A stretch of 64,000 bases of DNA. Source: Phycisphaeraceae bacterium. GTDB taxonomy: Bacteria > Planctomycetota > Phycisphaerae > Phycisphaerales > UBA1924. The stretch spans positions 1,922,001-1,986,000 of the forward strand of contig JACKHF010000001.1 of NCBI GenBank assembly GCA_020639155.1. The letters are read 5' to 3'. Made by a program: the position numbers and the translations under genes. Shown in pieces: positions 9,018-18,669 of this stretch. The notes under the pieces were generated by a model. That model made no database searches and was not told the origin of the DNA. It worked only from the letters and a program-made list of their open reading frames with translations. How positions within the stretch are numbered: position 1 is the first letter of the stretch; each line of letters opens with the position of its first letter.

Positions 9018-10495
9018 CTCATCATTTGTATCAACATATGACGCGTCTTGTTGCTGGTCTGGGCGTGCTTGCAGCTGGAAACTCTGCATTCGCACAGACA
9101 CAGCAGATTTTCAATGATGATGTTGGCGATGCGACGTTCCGCCCTTCATCGACGACCGCACCATTGGTCAGTGAACCAATTGATCTCGTTTCACTGAAAC
9201 TGAGTGGCTGGCAGACAAGTACTCCTCTAACCAACCCGTTCAGTGGTTCTGTGACGAACTGGCAGACACAACATCTGTTTCGCATGGATCTTGTGATTGA
9301 CGGTCTGGTCAACCCGCCGGGACGTGCAGATATTGGTAACTACAACCCAACAGAGTTCGGCGATAACCCGCTGTACGCCTATATCGACCTGGATATTGAT
9401 GATCGAAAAGACACCGGCGGCGAAACCAGTGGACCAGCAGCGTTCCGATACCTTGCCAATGTGGGTCGCTTTGGTCGCCGTGGACACAGCTCATTCGGCG
9501 AGCGGACCGCAGTCACGCACGAAGACATTGATGGCGACTTTGTCACCGCACCGTATTATGAACGCTCCGGAGCGGACTGGGCATTTGTTCTGTGCGGCTG
9601 CACAAGCATCTCGATTGTTTCAGGCGACACAAACGCAAACAATGTGTTTGATGCAGGCGAGACCTGGGTTATTCAGGGGCGCTTGTTTGAGCGATCCAAG
9701 GGATACCAGGAAGCAAGCACAACCAACAATCCCACATTTGGCGGCAGTGCGCTCGGTTTGTACGATCCCATCGTCAAGGTGCAGTTTTCTCATTCCATCT
9801 CTGCAGACCAGACAACAGTTTCGCTTGTGTACGCATTGGATCAGACTGGCGCAAAGAACCTTAACGGGCTGGGTAGCACGCCTCCAATGAACACAAACGT
9901 GAGTGATGCCAGCAGCATTGCCGAAGGCCTGCAGAATATCATTGATGCAGCAAATGCTGGCAGTCTTCCGTATCCAGTCTCATACACATTCTGCGATGAC
10001 TGGGAAGGCAGAAACATCAATGATTACATGGATCCGACAGATTGGGCGGTTACAGCTCTGGTCGGTACCGCATTTGCAGCACCGGATGTCAAGCAGTTTG
10101 TATGGACGGATACGGGCTTCAACGAGGTCTTTGCAGATGTGAATGGCGACGGGATCATTACTCCGTACGACAAACTTGCGATCCAGAACTTCGTCTATGC
10201 AAAGGATGGCACAGGATTTGATGCCGATGGCTCGAAGAACGGGCGGGTCACACTGGCAAACCCCGGTCCTGAGTTTGTGCTGTATGACCTTGACAGCAAC
10301 GGATCTGTCGAGCCGGACGACCACTGGGTGTACGGTCACAGAGCAGATCTTGACGGCTCGGGCACATTAACCATCTTTGACTACATCGCATTTGGAACGT
10401 ACTACGGCATGAATGATCAGATTGCTGATTTCACCTTTGATGAGATTCTCAATGTCTTCGATTATATCGCATTTGGAAATGCCTATTCGCAGTAG
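9014..10495 (+). CDS. Secreted dockerin-repeat protein coupled to the NtrBC-like pair
   Basis: 493 residues. The first ATG forms an ATGA overlap with the regulator. An internal Met9 would give a tidier signal peptide (MTRLVAGLGVLAAGNSAFAQ). The body (about 30-370) is not a domain I recognise. It contains YIDLDIDDRKDTGGE and other Asp-rich loops. Residues about 375-445 hold EF-hand-like loops (DVNGDGIITPYD, DLDSNGSVEPDD). Two dockerin-like repeats (TIFDYIAFGT, NVFDYIAFGN) follow, and the protein ends NAYSQ. It therefore lacks the Cys and AGCP end found in the other four dockerin proteins here. The likely location is outside the cell or on the surface. The operon position suggests that it is a target or sensor-side partner of the two-component system, which is inference. 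Confidence 0.75.
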   Translation: MTHHLYQHMTRLVAGLGVLAAGNSAFAQTQQIFNDDVGDATFRPSSTTAPLVSEPIDLVSLKLSGWQTSTPLTNPFSGSVTNWQTQHLFRMDLVIDGLVNPPGRADIGNYNPTEFGDNPLYAYIDLDIDDRKDTGGETSGPAAFRYLANVGRFGRRGHSSFGERTAVTHEDIDGDFVTAPYYERSGADWAFVLCGCTSISIVSGDTNANNVFDAGETWVIQGRLFERSKGYQEASTTNNPTFGGSALGLYDPIVKVQFSHSISADQTTVSLVYALDQTGAKNLNGLGSTPPMNTNVSDASSIAEGLQNIIDAANAGSLPYPVSYTFCDDWEGRNINDYMDPTDWAVTALVGTAFAAPDVKQFVWTDTGFNEVFADVNGDGIITPYDKLAIQNFVYAKDGTGFDADGSKNGRVTLANPGPEFVLYDLDSNGSVEPDDHWVYGHRADLDGSGTLTIFDYIAFGTYYGMNDQIADFTFDEILNVFDYIAFGNAYSQ

Positions 10496-10520
10496 ATCAA
10501 TACGAGTTGCCTCTTTGATG

Positions 10521-10553
10521 AACAAGCCAGCCTCAGTGCTGGCTTGTTCTTTT
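10521..10553 (+). terminator. Rho-independent terminator of the kinase-regulator-dockerin operon
   Basis: Eleven-bp perfect stem (10521-10531 with 10538-10548, AACAAGCCAGC arm) with a 6-nt loop, followed by CTTTT. It lies 26 nt after the stop of the dockerin gene and closes the three-gene operon. Confidence 0.85.
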
Positions 10554-10763
10554 GGATGCATGGTGTGGCCAATGCTGTTTCAAGCATTGATAACATCTGG
10601 CCAAATCAAATAAGTTACCCATAGAACATCATCATTTTTGTATTGAAATCTCAGGTTGCCACTTTGGCACACGAGTTGCATTCTCGCTATTGCACGCAAT
10701 GGATGGCTCCGTGTGGAGCCACACGAAATACTCCCTCTTGTCTGATATCGAATGGAGAAAGCA

Positions 10764-12047
10764 ATGAAGACTCGTCATGTTTCAGGTATGATCGCTCTCG
10801 CACTCTGCACAGCAGCAGGCCACGCACAAGTCGCATTCACCGGACCCACAAGCTATGCAACAGCACAACGCCCCGATGGTGTTGCGCTCGCTGACTTCAA
10901 CGGTGACGGCATGACAGACATGGCCGTGACAGTTGACAATCAGGATCGTATCCTGTTTTTCAACGGCACCGGCGGCGGCACGCTGACACCCGGCGCAACA
11001 ATCTTCCTTGGAGCGGGTGTTGGTGCAGGGCCGCTCGCTGCTGGTGATTTCAATGGTGATGGCACAATGGACATCGCTGTCGGTCTGAAGAACAACAACC
11101 AGGTTGTTGTGTACGCAAACAATGCAGGTATTTTCTCTCAGGCTGGCTCCACGCCTGTTGGCAACCGTCCTGTGTACATACGCACCGCCGAACTTGGCGG
11201 TGGCGCTGGCCTCGATATGGCTGTCGCAAATCGTGATGGGAACTCGATCAGTATTCTGACGAACTCCGGCACTGGCACATTTGCTGCTGTCTCTGTTGCA
11301 GTCGGGAACGAACCACGCTCGGTTGCTGCGGGTGACTGGGATGGCGATGGCGATATGGATTTGGTCTCGACCAACCATGACGATCGCTCAGTGTCGGTTA
11401 TCACAAACAATGGTGGCACCTTTGCTCAGTCGGCAACGCTGTTTGTCGGCGGACAGGTTCGCCCCGATGGCATCACCGCCGCTGACTTTGACGGCGACGG
11501 CGACATGGACTTCGCGACCGCAACAAGCGACGACAATATCGCGTTCAACTTTGCAGCTGTTTTCTTCAACAACGGCGGTACCTTTGCTGGCCCGAACAAC
11601 TTCCCCGTCAATGCGATCAACGCAGGCGATATCGTTGCCGCTGACTTTGATCTCGATGGAGACATGGATATTGTCACCGCGAACGAGGACTCCGGGAATG
11701 TCTCTGTGCTGACAAACACTGGCGGAACCTTTGGTCCTGCAACATTGATCTCAACAGGCGCACATCCCGATACACTGGCAATCGGTGACATCGACAACAA
11801 CGGATCTATGGACGTTGCGGTCACAAATCGTGACAGCGACAGCACGTCCATTCTGCTTAGCACCGCTGCGGGTTCGAGTTGCTACGCCGACTGCGATTCG
11901 AACGGTGTGCTGAACGTGTTCGATTACATCTGCTTCGGTAACGCATATTCGGCTGGCGACCCATATGCCGACTGCGATGGCTCCGGTGCATTGAATATCT
12001 TCGATTACATCTGCTTCGGCAACGCGTACTCGGCCGGCTGCCCGTAA
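10764..12047 (+). CDS. Secreted FG-GAP/VCBS beta-propeller protein with C-terminal dockerin repeats
   Basis: 427 residues from the ATG at 10764, chosen because GGAG lies 6 nt upstream. An ATG four codons earlier overlaps that site. A signal peptide ends near GHAQ. About seven repeats of the pattern DFNGDGxxDMAV...VLTNTGG follow (residues about 25-365). These are Ca-binding integrin-like FG-GAP/VCBS blades that build a propeller. The tail has two dockerin-like repeats (NVFDYICFGN, NIFDYICFGN) and ends AGCP. The likely role is extracellular binding or structure. No catalytic residues are evident. It lies downstream of the kinase-regulator-dockerin operon but behind its terminator, so it is a separate unit. 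Confidence 0.85.
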   Translation: MKTRHVSGMIALALCTAAGHAQVAFTGPTSYATAQRPDGVALADFNGDGMTDMAVTVDNQDRILFFNGTGGGTLTPGATIFLGAGVGAGPLAAGDFNGDGTMDIAVGLKNNNQVVVYANNAGIFSQAGSTPVGNRPVYIRTAELGGGAGLDMAVANRDGNSISILTNSGTGTFAAVSVAVGNEPRSVAAGDWDGDGDMDLVSTNHDDRSVSVITNNGGTFAQSATLFVGGQVRPDGITAADFDGDGDMDFATATSDDNIAFNFAAVFFNNGGTFAGPNNFPVNAINAGDIVAADFDLDGDMDIVTANEDSGNVSVLTNTGGTFGPATLISTGAHPDTLAIGDIDNNGSMDVAVTNRDSDSTSILLSTAAGSSCYADCDSNGVLNVFDYICFGNAYSAGDPYADCDGSGALNIFDYICFGNAYSAGCP

Positions 12048-12555
12048 TCGAGACTGATCTCCCTTCTTCCCCTCTTTTCCAGTCGCTTTGTGCACGATCT
12101 GATCGTGACACAAAGCAGAGTGCCGCTCGCCTGGTGCAGAGCGGCACTTTTTAATTTGCTTTCCAATGAAGTTCTCTCTTGTGTTGAGACGACGGATGGG
12201 GCTCGATTGGTCCGACGTTCATGTAATTTTTTCAAGATATTGCAATCCTGTCAGATGCGTAACCTTGCTTTTTGGCACGGCTTGGTGGATTCATGTGCAG
12301 GAGTTCGCTGCAGGAGCGGTTTTTTCACAAGCTGCGATGGTTCGTAAGTTATACTATCTTAATAATAAGATGCTCTTATAACTTTGTATAATAAGTTCGG
12401 TGTTGATAGCAGCTACAATCGCAATAGCCCGCAATTCAGTCTGTACTGTTGTCGCAAAGCAAGATTCCAGACTCAACGGCGTACGCAGGCGTGGCATTCG
12501 AGACAGCACATAGAACGTCGAACCCTGTCGCATTCAGTTCTTTGGAGGATACACC
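12048..12555. other. Spacer: double hairpin at left, AT-rich upstream region of the MBL gene at right
   Basis: The first 110 bases hold the two hairpins annotated as a terminator. The stretch 12340-12400 is strikingly AT-rich and contains TATACT and TATAAT hexamers plus a CTTAT...ATAAG dyad (12375-12395). It probably carries the promoter of the gene at 12556, but no convincing -35 could be paired. No coding frame is credible. Confidence 0.5.
12085..12155 (+). terminator. Tandem hairpins, the second a Rho-independent terminator
   Basis: The first hairpin (12085-12116) pairs GCTTTGTGCACGATC with its complement, with one bulged A. Three bases later a 10-bp stem (12119-12128 with 12139-12148, AGTGCCGCTC) is followed by TTTTAATTT. 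The second is a standard intrinsic terminator for the FG-GAP/dockerin gene. The first may stabilise the transcript end. Confidence 0.85.
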
Positions 12556-14139
12556 ATGGCAGCACCCGCACGAAACAAATGGTGGCACGATGTTGTCAGT
12601 GTCGACTCGGTGAAGCTTGAGAACGGTACGCATCTGCTTTGGGGTGATCGAGTTCAGATTCTTGAGGAAGATAGTGCAACGGATCGAGTAAAGATCTTTG
12701 GCCGGGGAACGACGGGATGGGTCGACCGTCGTGTTCTAGGCGGTGAGCCTCTTCTTGAGTTGTATTTTATCGATGTTGGGCAAGGCGATGGCATCCTTGT
12801 CGTGACGCCAGAGGGGCACCATCTGCTTATAGATGGGGGACACAGTCGGGGTCGCCAGCCCACAGGGAAAAGTGCAGCGGATTTCGTCGATTGGAAGTTC
12901 CACAAGGACTATCTGCATTTCAACGATCGAGACAATCCCGACTTGAACATGATCCGCATTGATGCGATGATCGCCTCGCACGCAGATGCGGATCACTATG
13001 GGGGACTTGAAGATCTTGTTGATCGAGAGACACCGGGATATCAGGAAGAACTCGACAGCTTTGGGGTTTCAGTTGAAGCGTTCTATCACCCCGGACTGTG
13101 TCCACAGCAAGAGGGAACTGACAAGCTTGGGCGCAAACGAGACAATCATTTTTATGATTTGCTCGAAGATCGTGACTCGATGCTTGATGCGATCAAGAGC
13201 AATCCGGACGGCGAAATCAAAGCTCGTGGATGGTGGAAGGACTTCCTCGTTCATATTGCGCAGCAGCAACGAGCTGATGGCAGTCCGACCCTTGTCAAAC
13301 GCCTGTCACGAGAAACAGAGTTCCTGCCCGGGTTTTCTCCGGATGACGATACAACTGTGACAGTACGAGTGCTTGCACCGGTGACCAAACAGGTTGATGG
13401 CGCGCCGGGGTTGAAAGACCTCGGAAATGAAGGATATAACAAGAATGGGCATTCTGTCGCCCTTCGCTTGGATTATGGTGAACGGCGTTTTCTTCTCACA
13501 GGTGACCTCAACGAGAAAAGTCATGCACTCATCATTGATGACTATGGAGATGACTTTGTTTCTGAATGGCAATCCGACGTGGCGAAGGCATGTCACCATG
13601 GCAGCCACCACGCGGATATGAACTTCATGCGTGGTGTCGGGGCACTTGCGACCGTGTTCTCCAGCGGCGATGCGAACACGTTTGATCATCCAAGGGCTTG
13701 GGTGCTTGCGGGTGCTGCGATCTCTGGGCGCGTCGTTGAAGACCCCAATTTGCCCAGGCTCAGAGCACCACTCATCTACAGCACCGAAGTCGCCAGAAGC
13801 GTTGATCTCGGCAAGATCGAGCAGCTCCGTGGATACGAGGATCAACAGAAGTACGGCGTTCCGAGTGAAGATCCAGTCCAAACAATCAGCGGTGACGCAA
13901 CAATCGCGAAGTGGCGATTGGTCTTTGATCACGACTCACCAGCAGCATCTGCGTATCCACCGATAGCCGGTGTGCGCGCTGTGCGCGGTGTGGTTTACGG
14001 TCTCGTGAATGTTCGCACCGACGGTGAGCGCGTACTCTTTGCTGTCCGAAATGAGGGGAACAAGTCCTGGGCTGGGGAAACGCTTGAGCCCGATGATTTT
14101 CAGCGGGCTTACAGACTGGTTCGTTCTGATCTCGATTGA
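12556..14139 (+). CDS. SH3-like plus ComEC-type metallo-beta-lactamase-fold protein
   Basis: 527 residues with TTTGGAGGATACACC just before the ATG, a strong ribosome site. Residues about 10-62 look like a bacterial SH3 module (GDRVQILEED...GWVDRRVL). The metallo-beta-lactamase domain starts at about residue 68 (LYFIDVGQGDGILV, DGG). It carries HADADH at 142-147, the HxDxDH form seen in ComEC rather than HxHxDH. Later motifs are LTGDLNEKS and KACHHGSHH, which supply further metal ligands. There is no signal peptide and no membrane segment, so unlike ComEC this is a soluble, probably cytoplasmic hydrolase of a phosphoester or nucleic acid. No partner gene adjoins it. The substrate is unknown. 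Confidence 0.8.
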   Translation: MAAPARNKWWHDVVSVDSVKLENGTHLLWGDRVQILEEDSATDRVKIFGRGTTGWVDRRVLGGEPLLELYFIDVGQGDGILVVTPEGHHLLIDGGHSRGRQPTGKSAADFVDWKFHKDYLHFNDRDNPDLNMIRIDAMIASHADADHYGGLEDLVDRETPGYQEELDSFGVSVEAFYHPGLCPQQEGTDKLGRKRDNHFYDLLEDRDSMLDAIKSNPDGEIKARGWWKDFLVHIAQQQRADGSPTLVKRLSRETEFLPGFSPDDDTTVTVRVLAPVTKQVDGAPGLKDLGNEGYNKNGHSVALRLDYGERRFLLTGDLNEKSHALIIDDYGDDFVSEWQSDVAKACHHGSHHADMNFMRGVGALATVFSSGDANTFDHPRAWVLAGAAISGRVVEDPNLPRLRAPLIYSTEVARSVDLGKIEQLRGYEDQQKYGVPSEDPVQTISGDATIAKWRLVFDHDSPAASAYPPIAGVRAVRGVVYGLVNVRTDGERVLFAVRNEGNKSWAGETLEPDDFQRAYRLVRSDLD

Positions 14140-14226
14140 TGCCAAAGCCCTCAGCCAGTATGCTCACGAATCACCTGTATCAACCCCCCTATGAGTAGAG
14201 TTATAGTAACTGCGGGTTCTATTCCA

Positions 14227-16329
14227 TTATACTCGGGCAGCTAAAGCCTGTTTCATGACGATAAGTGTAAGCACGAGCAGTCCAATACTTGCACCGCCCA
14301 CCGACCGCCAGAATGCGACATATTGATCAAACATTTTACCACCCGGGGGGAGATACAAACACGTCAGAAACACCAGCAAGCCCGTAAGCAGTAACTTTCG
14401 CTGCACACCAACCGAGAGTATCAGTGTCATGCCAAGTGCAACCATGGGTAGTGCGAGAAACATATGGCGAGCCTCGGTCTGAGGACTGAATATGAGTAAT
14501 GCGGCGAGCAAGCCGAACCATTCAAGTGTTGTGAGAAGCTCTGATCGAACATCATTCTTCTGAATGAACAATGTGGCATCGTGTGCGCTATACACGCGCA
14601 TGACGATAAGAAGCAAACCGAGGCAGGCGATCGTCACAACTAACAATGCTTCAAATGGCGAACCCGTCCAGCGTGCCATTGCACTCGTAATCGAAACACT
14701 GCGATCCCAGGTGATCGGATGTGGATTTGCGTGACCTCTCGTATCGAGCCCAAAGACGGCGCTGAGTATGGAGAAGGACTCTCCGAGATACGATAGATTT
14801 CGCCCCCAGCCGACAATCAGCGAGGGGGCGAGTGCAAGCGTGGCTATGCACGCTGCGAAGGAGCAGAGTTCACGCCATCGTCCACGCAGAATGAGATAAG
14901 GTAGCAGAATAATTGCTTGGTACTTGATCATGCATGCTCCCGCCATTGCAGCGCCGCATTTCATGGGATCTGTCCGATACCATTGTAATGACAGCACGCA
15001 CAGGAGCAGCACGATGGCATCGGTCTGGCCCATCATCATCACTGCTCGGGCTTTGTCGATCAATAGCATAAATGCCGATGCCCCAAGAGGCCAGAGCATG
15101 TTTGATGATTGAAGCCCAAGTGAAGCGATACATCTTTTCGCAGTTACCCATACGGCAGCGAACATCGCGGCTCCGTTGATACAGCACCAGAGCGCGCCCG
15201 CAAAGGCAAATGAGAACACTGTCAACGGGGTCAATACAATTGCAAACACAGGCGGATAAAGGTAGCCCTGCTCGTAGCTTGCGTATGGACTCTCCCCCTG
15301 CGTGATCGCTTGTGCAGCGAAGTAGAAGTCATCAAAGTCTCCATGCCTTCCATCAAGATATGACTTCATCCCCATACATGTGAGCAGGGCAATAGGAATT
15401 AGAAGGAACAAATATCTGAATGAACCGCACTTGTGGGTTAGATCTGTTGACGTGCATTTCTGCCGCTTCGTTATCCTTTCTGTTCCTGTTCGCGTCTTGA
15501 TCGCAGCCGCAGCACGAAGCATGCGTATCCCGTCCCGAATCGGCTTTACTGTTCCACCTGCTTTTTCGTCCCAGCAGATAGGTTGCTCGGCAACTTTGTA
15601 TCCTGCTTGTCGGAGTAACAGCAAATGCTCGATATCGAATGCAAACCCCCGCTCCTTCGTTTGCATTGCGACATACTTTGCGGCGCTATTGCTGTAGAGC
15701 TTACATCCGCATTGCGTGTCTGAGACGTATCGAATCCCGAGTAGCTTCATGTTGAGATTGAAGCACTTGCTGACGAACAAGCGGGGTAATCCCATACGCA
15801 CAGAAGCGTCTCGTGCATGTCGTGTTGCGATAACGACATCGCTCTGTGATTCGATTGCTTTTTTGAGAAGTCGTCTGATTTCGGAAGTTGGGACAGCGGT
15901 ATCCGCATCCATGAACAGTTGCCAGCGCCCGCTTGCATGCCGAAATCCCGTATGAACTGCCGCTCCCTTGCCCCGGTTGAATGGGTGTGACAATAGCTGA
16001 ACGCGCGTTGTAGTTGTAGGCAGAACACTGGGGATACTCTGGCAAACGATGTTGACTGTCTGGTCAGATGATCCATCATCAACCAGGATAATCTCAGTGT
16101 GAAATGTCTGTAACTGAAGCCAAGCGAAGATGTCACGCAGTGTATCCCCGATTCGATGTTGCTCCTGGTACATTGGAATAATAATGGACAAATAGATATT
16201 CCACGACCGATTCGGTGTTGATCGTGGTTGCTGTGCGCGGATCTGATGCACCTCAAGTGCGTGCCGATCGCGCAGCGGTGTTGTGACCGTCAAGTCTTTG
16301 ATCATGTTGTTCGACTCCACGTCGATCAC
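14227..16329 (-). CDS. Fusion of GT2 glycosyltransferase and GT87-like membrane mannosyltransferase
   Basis: 700 residues. Residues about 45-275 are a family 2 glycosyltransferase of the dolichyl-phosphate glucose/mannose synthase type (LSIIIPMYQE, ILVDDGSSDQT, NRGKGAAV, DADTAV). Residues about 305-695 hold about ten hydrophobic helices with FDDFYFAAQ and PYASYEQGYLYPPVFA, typical of GT87/DUF2029 polyprenyl-phosphate mannosyl or arabinosyl transferases. The simplest reading is one polypeptide that makes a polyprenyl-phospho-sugar on the cytoplasmic side and uses it for transfer on the other side. That coupling is inference. It is monocistronic and convergent with the MBL gene. Its target glycan is unknown. 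Confidence 0.82.
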   Translation of the reverse strand: MIDVESNNMIKDLTVTTPLRDRHALEVHQIRAQQPRSTPNRSWNIYLSIIIPMYQEQHRIGDTLRDIFAWLQLQTFHTEIILVDDGSSDQTVNIVCQSIPSVLPTTTTRVQLLSHPFNRGKGAAVHTGFRHASGRWQLFMDADTAVPTSEIRRLLKKAIESQSDVVIATRHARDASVRMGLPRLFVSKCFNLNMKLLGIRYVSDTQCGCKLYSNSAAKYVAMQTKERGFAFDIEHLLLLRQAGYKVAEQPICWDEKAGGTVKPIRDGIRMLRAAAAIKTRTGTERITKRQKCTSTDLTHKCGSFRYLFLLIPIALLTCMGMKSYLDGRHGDFDDFYFAAQAITQGESPYASYEQGYLYPPVFAIVLTPLTVFSFAFAGALWCCINGAAMFAAVWVTAKRCIASLGLQSSNMLWPLGASAFMLLIDKARAVMMMGQTDAIVLLLCVLSLQWYRTDPMKCGAAMAGACMIKYQAIILLPYLILRGRWRELCSFAACIATLALAPSLIVGWGRNLSYLGESFSILSAVFGLDTRGHANPHPITWDRSVSITSAMARWTGSPFEALLVVTIACLGLLLIVMRVYSAHDATLFIQKNDVRSELLTTLEWFGLLAALLIFSPQTEARHMFLALPMVALGMTLILSVGVQRKLLLTGLLVFLTCLYLPPGGKMFDQYVAFWRSVGGASIGLLVLTLIVMKQALAARV

Positions 16330-16460
16330 GCGCAGGGGGTACGCGTGGGAGAGTGTTCACCGCTATGGATCAGGCGATCCATGTATATCTACGGTCGAGC
16401 ATCTCGCATTGAAGGTTATAGTTTGCTGCTCTGGCACAAACATGACGAAAACATGACGAG

Positions 16461-17855
16461 TTACAACTCTTTGGATTGAGACAGGGTGATTCGTAGAACC
16501 GAATCATCAATCAGTTCTGCAGCACATGCGATGCCGACCAGATCACATGCGGACCGGACGATTGCAAGCCCAAGCCCCTTGTGCTTTGTGTCAGCTCGTG
16601 ACTCATCCGATCGCCAGAATGGATCAAACATCACCGAAACCTCATGTTCGCTCATTGTCACTGGCGCGTTCTGGACAATGACTCGCGATTCTACGTCATT
16701 CTGCTCCACTTCAACTGTCACTGAGCCGCCATTTGGTGTGTAGTCAGTTGCGTTCTGGATGACATTTCGCAGTATCGCAAGAGCTGCACCCCTTGCGATT
16801 GTCCAAGACGCATCAGGATCACCATGAACTGAGCAACTGATACTTCGCTTTCTCGCGCATTCAAAGTCCTGAAATGAAAGAGAGGTAACAAATTCAACGA
16901 GAAAAATCTGCTCCGACCTGTCGAGGAGCGATGCGCCGTTCCCTCGCGTACTGGCAAGCAGACACTCGATCAGCACCTCCATCTCAGCAGCAATCTCGCT
17001 CGATTGGTTGATAGCATTCTGCAGGCGCTCAGGTTCAGGCCAGCGTTGTGCAATATCAGTTGCCGCGCGAAGCTCAGCAATTGGTGTGCGAAGTTCGTGG
17101 GCAGCTGCATCAGCAAAGAGACGCTCCCGCTCGATCGATGCTCTGGCACGTGTAAGCATGGCGCGGAGCGCTTCGCACATAGATCTGAGTTCGATGGGTG
17201 ACGAGCGAGGATCAATCTGATTTGGTCCACCGTCTGGATGCAGGTGTTCTATGCGCTTTGACAGGAATCGAATTGGCGAGAGCCCTCGATGTGTAGACCA
17301 GAGAACTGCGAGCACCATCGCGATTGAGGTTGCAAGCCCGCTGAATATCAGTGCAAACTTCACAGCTGAAGTAGCGCGGTCAACAGCACCAAGACTTCCA
17401 ACAACGCTCAGTTGGAGCGTGTGTTCTGACGCAGCTTCAACCAGTTCCGGTGTCGCGTGATCGGGATCAACGTTGGGATGGAAGCTGATCGAGATCAGTC
17501 TGGCGCGTGAATGCGTATCAATCTCGATTGTGCGGTATCTGTTGCCTTGCTTTTCATGCAGCTGAACTACACCGGGAATGTCGGGAGATTGCAAGATGAG
17601 TTGTCCATTTTCGCGCAAATCAATCCAAACACCAAGCTGCTGATGAGTGAGTTCGCCGTCGTAATCGAGTTCTATGCGATCTTCCTCAAGAAAGATCATT
17701 GTTACAAACGACTGTGCTCGTTCAGAAAGCGACCGGTCCAACTGCGACAGGAGCTGCGAGCGGACCAGCGACAGGACACCTGCACTTCCGATGATCTGAA
17801 CAATCAGCATCAACGGAACTGTCCAGAGGAGGAATGACTTTCGGATTGACATCAT
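16461..17855 (-). CDS. OmpR-type operon sensor histidine kinase
   Basis: 464 residues. Helices at about 10-31 and 166-190 flank a periplasmic domain of about 135 residues. A HAMP linker follows. The HisKA box is AAAHELRTPIAEL with His253. The ATPase domain has NVIQNATDYTPNGG, a DPFWRSDES loop and GLGLAIV. The organisation is that of QseC/PmrB-like kinases. It overlaps the response regulator by four bases (ATGA), and both lie behind a PepSY-type gene on the same strand. The signal may be a metal or envelope stress, suggested only by that neighbour. Confidence 0.9.
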   Translation of the reverse strand: MMSIRKSFLLWTVPLMLIVQIIGSAGVLSLVRSQLLSQLDRSLSERAQSFVTMIFLEEDRIELDYDGELTHQQLGVWIDLRENGQLILQSPDIPGVVQLHEKQGNRYRTIEIDTHSRARLISISFHPNVDPDHATPELVEAASEHTLQLSVVGSLGAVDRATSAVKFALIFSGLATSIAMVLAVLWSTHRGLSPIRFLSKRIEHLHPDGGPNQIDPRSSPIELRSMCEALRAMLTRARASIERERLFADAAAHELRTPIAELRAATDIAQRWPEPERLQNAINQSSEIAAEMEVLIECLLASTRGNGASLLDRSEQIFLVEFVTSLSFQDFECARKRSISCSVHGDPDASWTIARGAALAILRNVIQNATDYTPNGGSVTVEVEQNDVESRVIVQNAPVTMSEHEVSVMFDPFWRSDESRADTKHKGLGLAIVRSACDLVGIACAAELIDDSVLRITLSQSKEL

Positions 17856-18553
17856 CGTTTGTCTGCATTTTCCTGTTGTGACGCGAGCATGTACCCAAAC
17901 CCGCGCCGCGTTACGATCAGTTGCGAGACGTTTTCCACTCCAGCGTTTAAGAGCTTCCGCCTGATGGCAGCGATGGTCGAATCGATCGCGTTAGACCACA
18001 CCTGCTGGTTCTCGTCATAGATATGTTCTTCCAACTCGGCGCGGGACACCGTACGATCCCTGCTCAATGCGAGATACTCAATGACCGAGTACTCGCGCCT
18101 GGTGAGTTCGATTGGCATATCTTGAATACTTACTCGCTTGGCGCTCGTGTCAAGCTTGAGCGGACCGCACGAGATGCTGGATCTGCTGATGTCGCGCGTG
18201 CGCCTGCAAAGCACCTCAATCCGTGCGAGCAACTCTTCAAAGTCGAAGGGTTTGACGAGGTAATCGTCCGCACCAGCACGCAATCCCTGCACACGGTGCT
18301 CGGTCCGATCGCGAGCGCTCAGAATAAGCACCGGTGTTGCAATGCCTGTACTGCGAAGCGTTTGTAATACAGTCAGTCCATCTATTTCTGGGAGCATCAG
18401 ATCAAGGACAATCACGTCGTACTCGGTTGTCCTTGCATGGATGAGACCGTCACGGCCATCTGCTGCGGCATCGACAGCATAGCCTGCTTTGCGCAGACCA
18501 TCTGTCAGTGACGTACGCAAGCGTGCAGAATCCTCGACAACAAGAACGCGCAT
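17852..18553 (-). CDS. OmpR/PhoB-family response regulator
   Basis: 233 residues from the second ATG (18553). AAAGGA sits 5 nt before it, whereas the same sequence abuts the first ATG two codons upstream. The receiver domain has E7-D8, phospho-acceptor Asp51 and the conserved Lys of YLVKPFDF. The winged-helix domain begins about residue 125 (ELTRREYSVIEYLA, RGFGYML). It regulates transcription on phosphorylation by the kinase that starts in its last codon. Its targets likely include its own operon and the PepSY gene upstream, by analogy with similar loci. Confidence 0.92.
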   Translation of the reverse strand: MRVLVVEDSARLRTSLTDGLRKAGYAVDAAADGRDGLIHARTTEYDVIVLDLMLPEIDGLTVLQTLRSTGIATPVLILSARDRTEHRVQGLRAGADDYLVKPFDFEELLARIEVLCRRTRDISRSSISCGPLKLDTSAKRVSIQDMPIELTRREYSVIEYLALSRDRTVSRAELEEHIYDENQQVWSNAIDSTIAAIRRKLLNAGVENVSQLIVTRRGFGYMLASQQENADKR

Positions 18554-18669
18554 GAGCATCCTTTCAAAGTCTCAGTGCCATTGTAGGAATAACGCCGGAA
18601 ACAGCGCTATGCACCATTCCCAGCGTTCGTTGCTCAAGCAACCGCATGTCAGTTGCAGAATCCAGCGAG

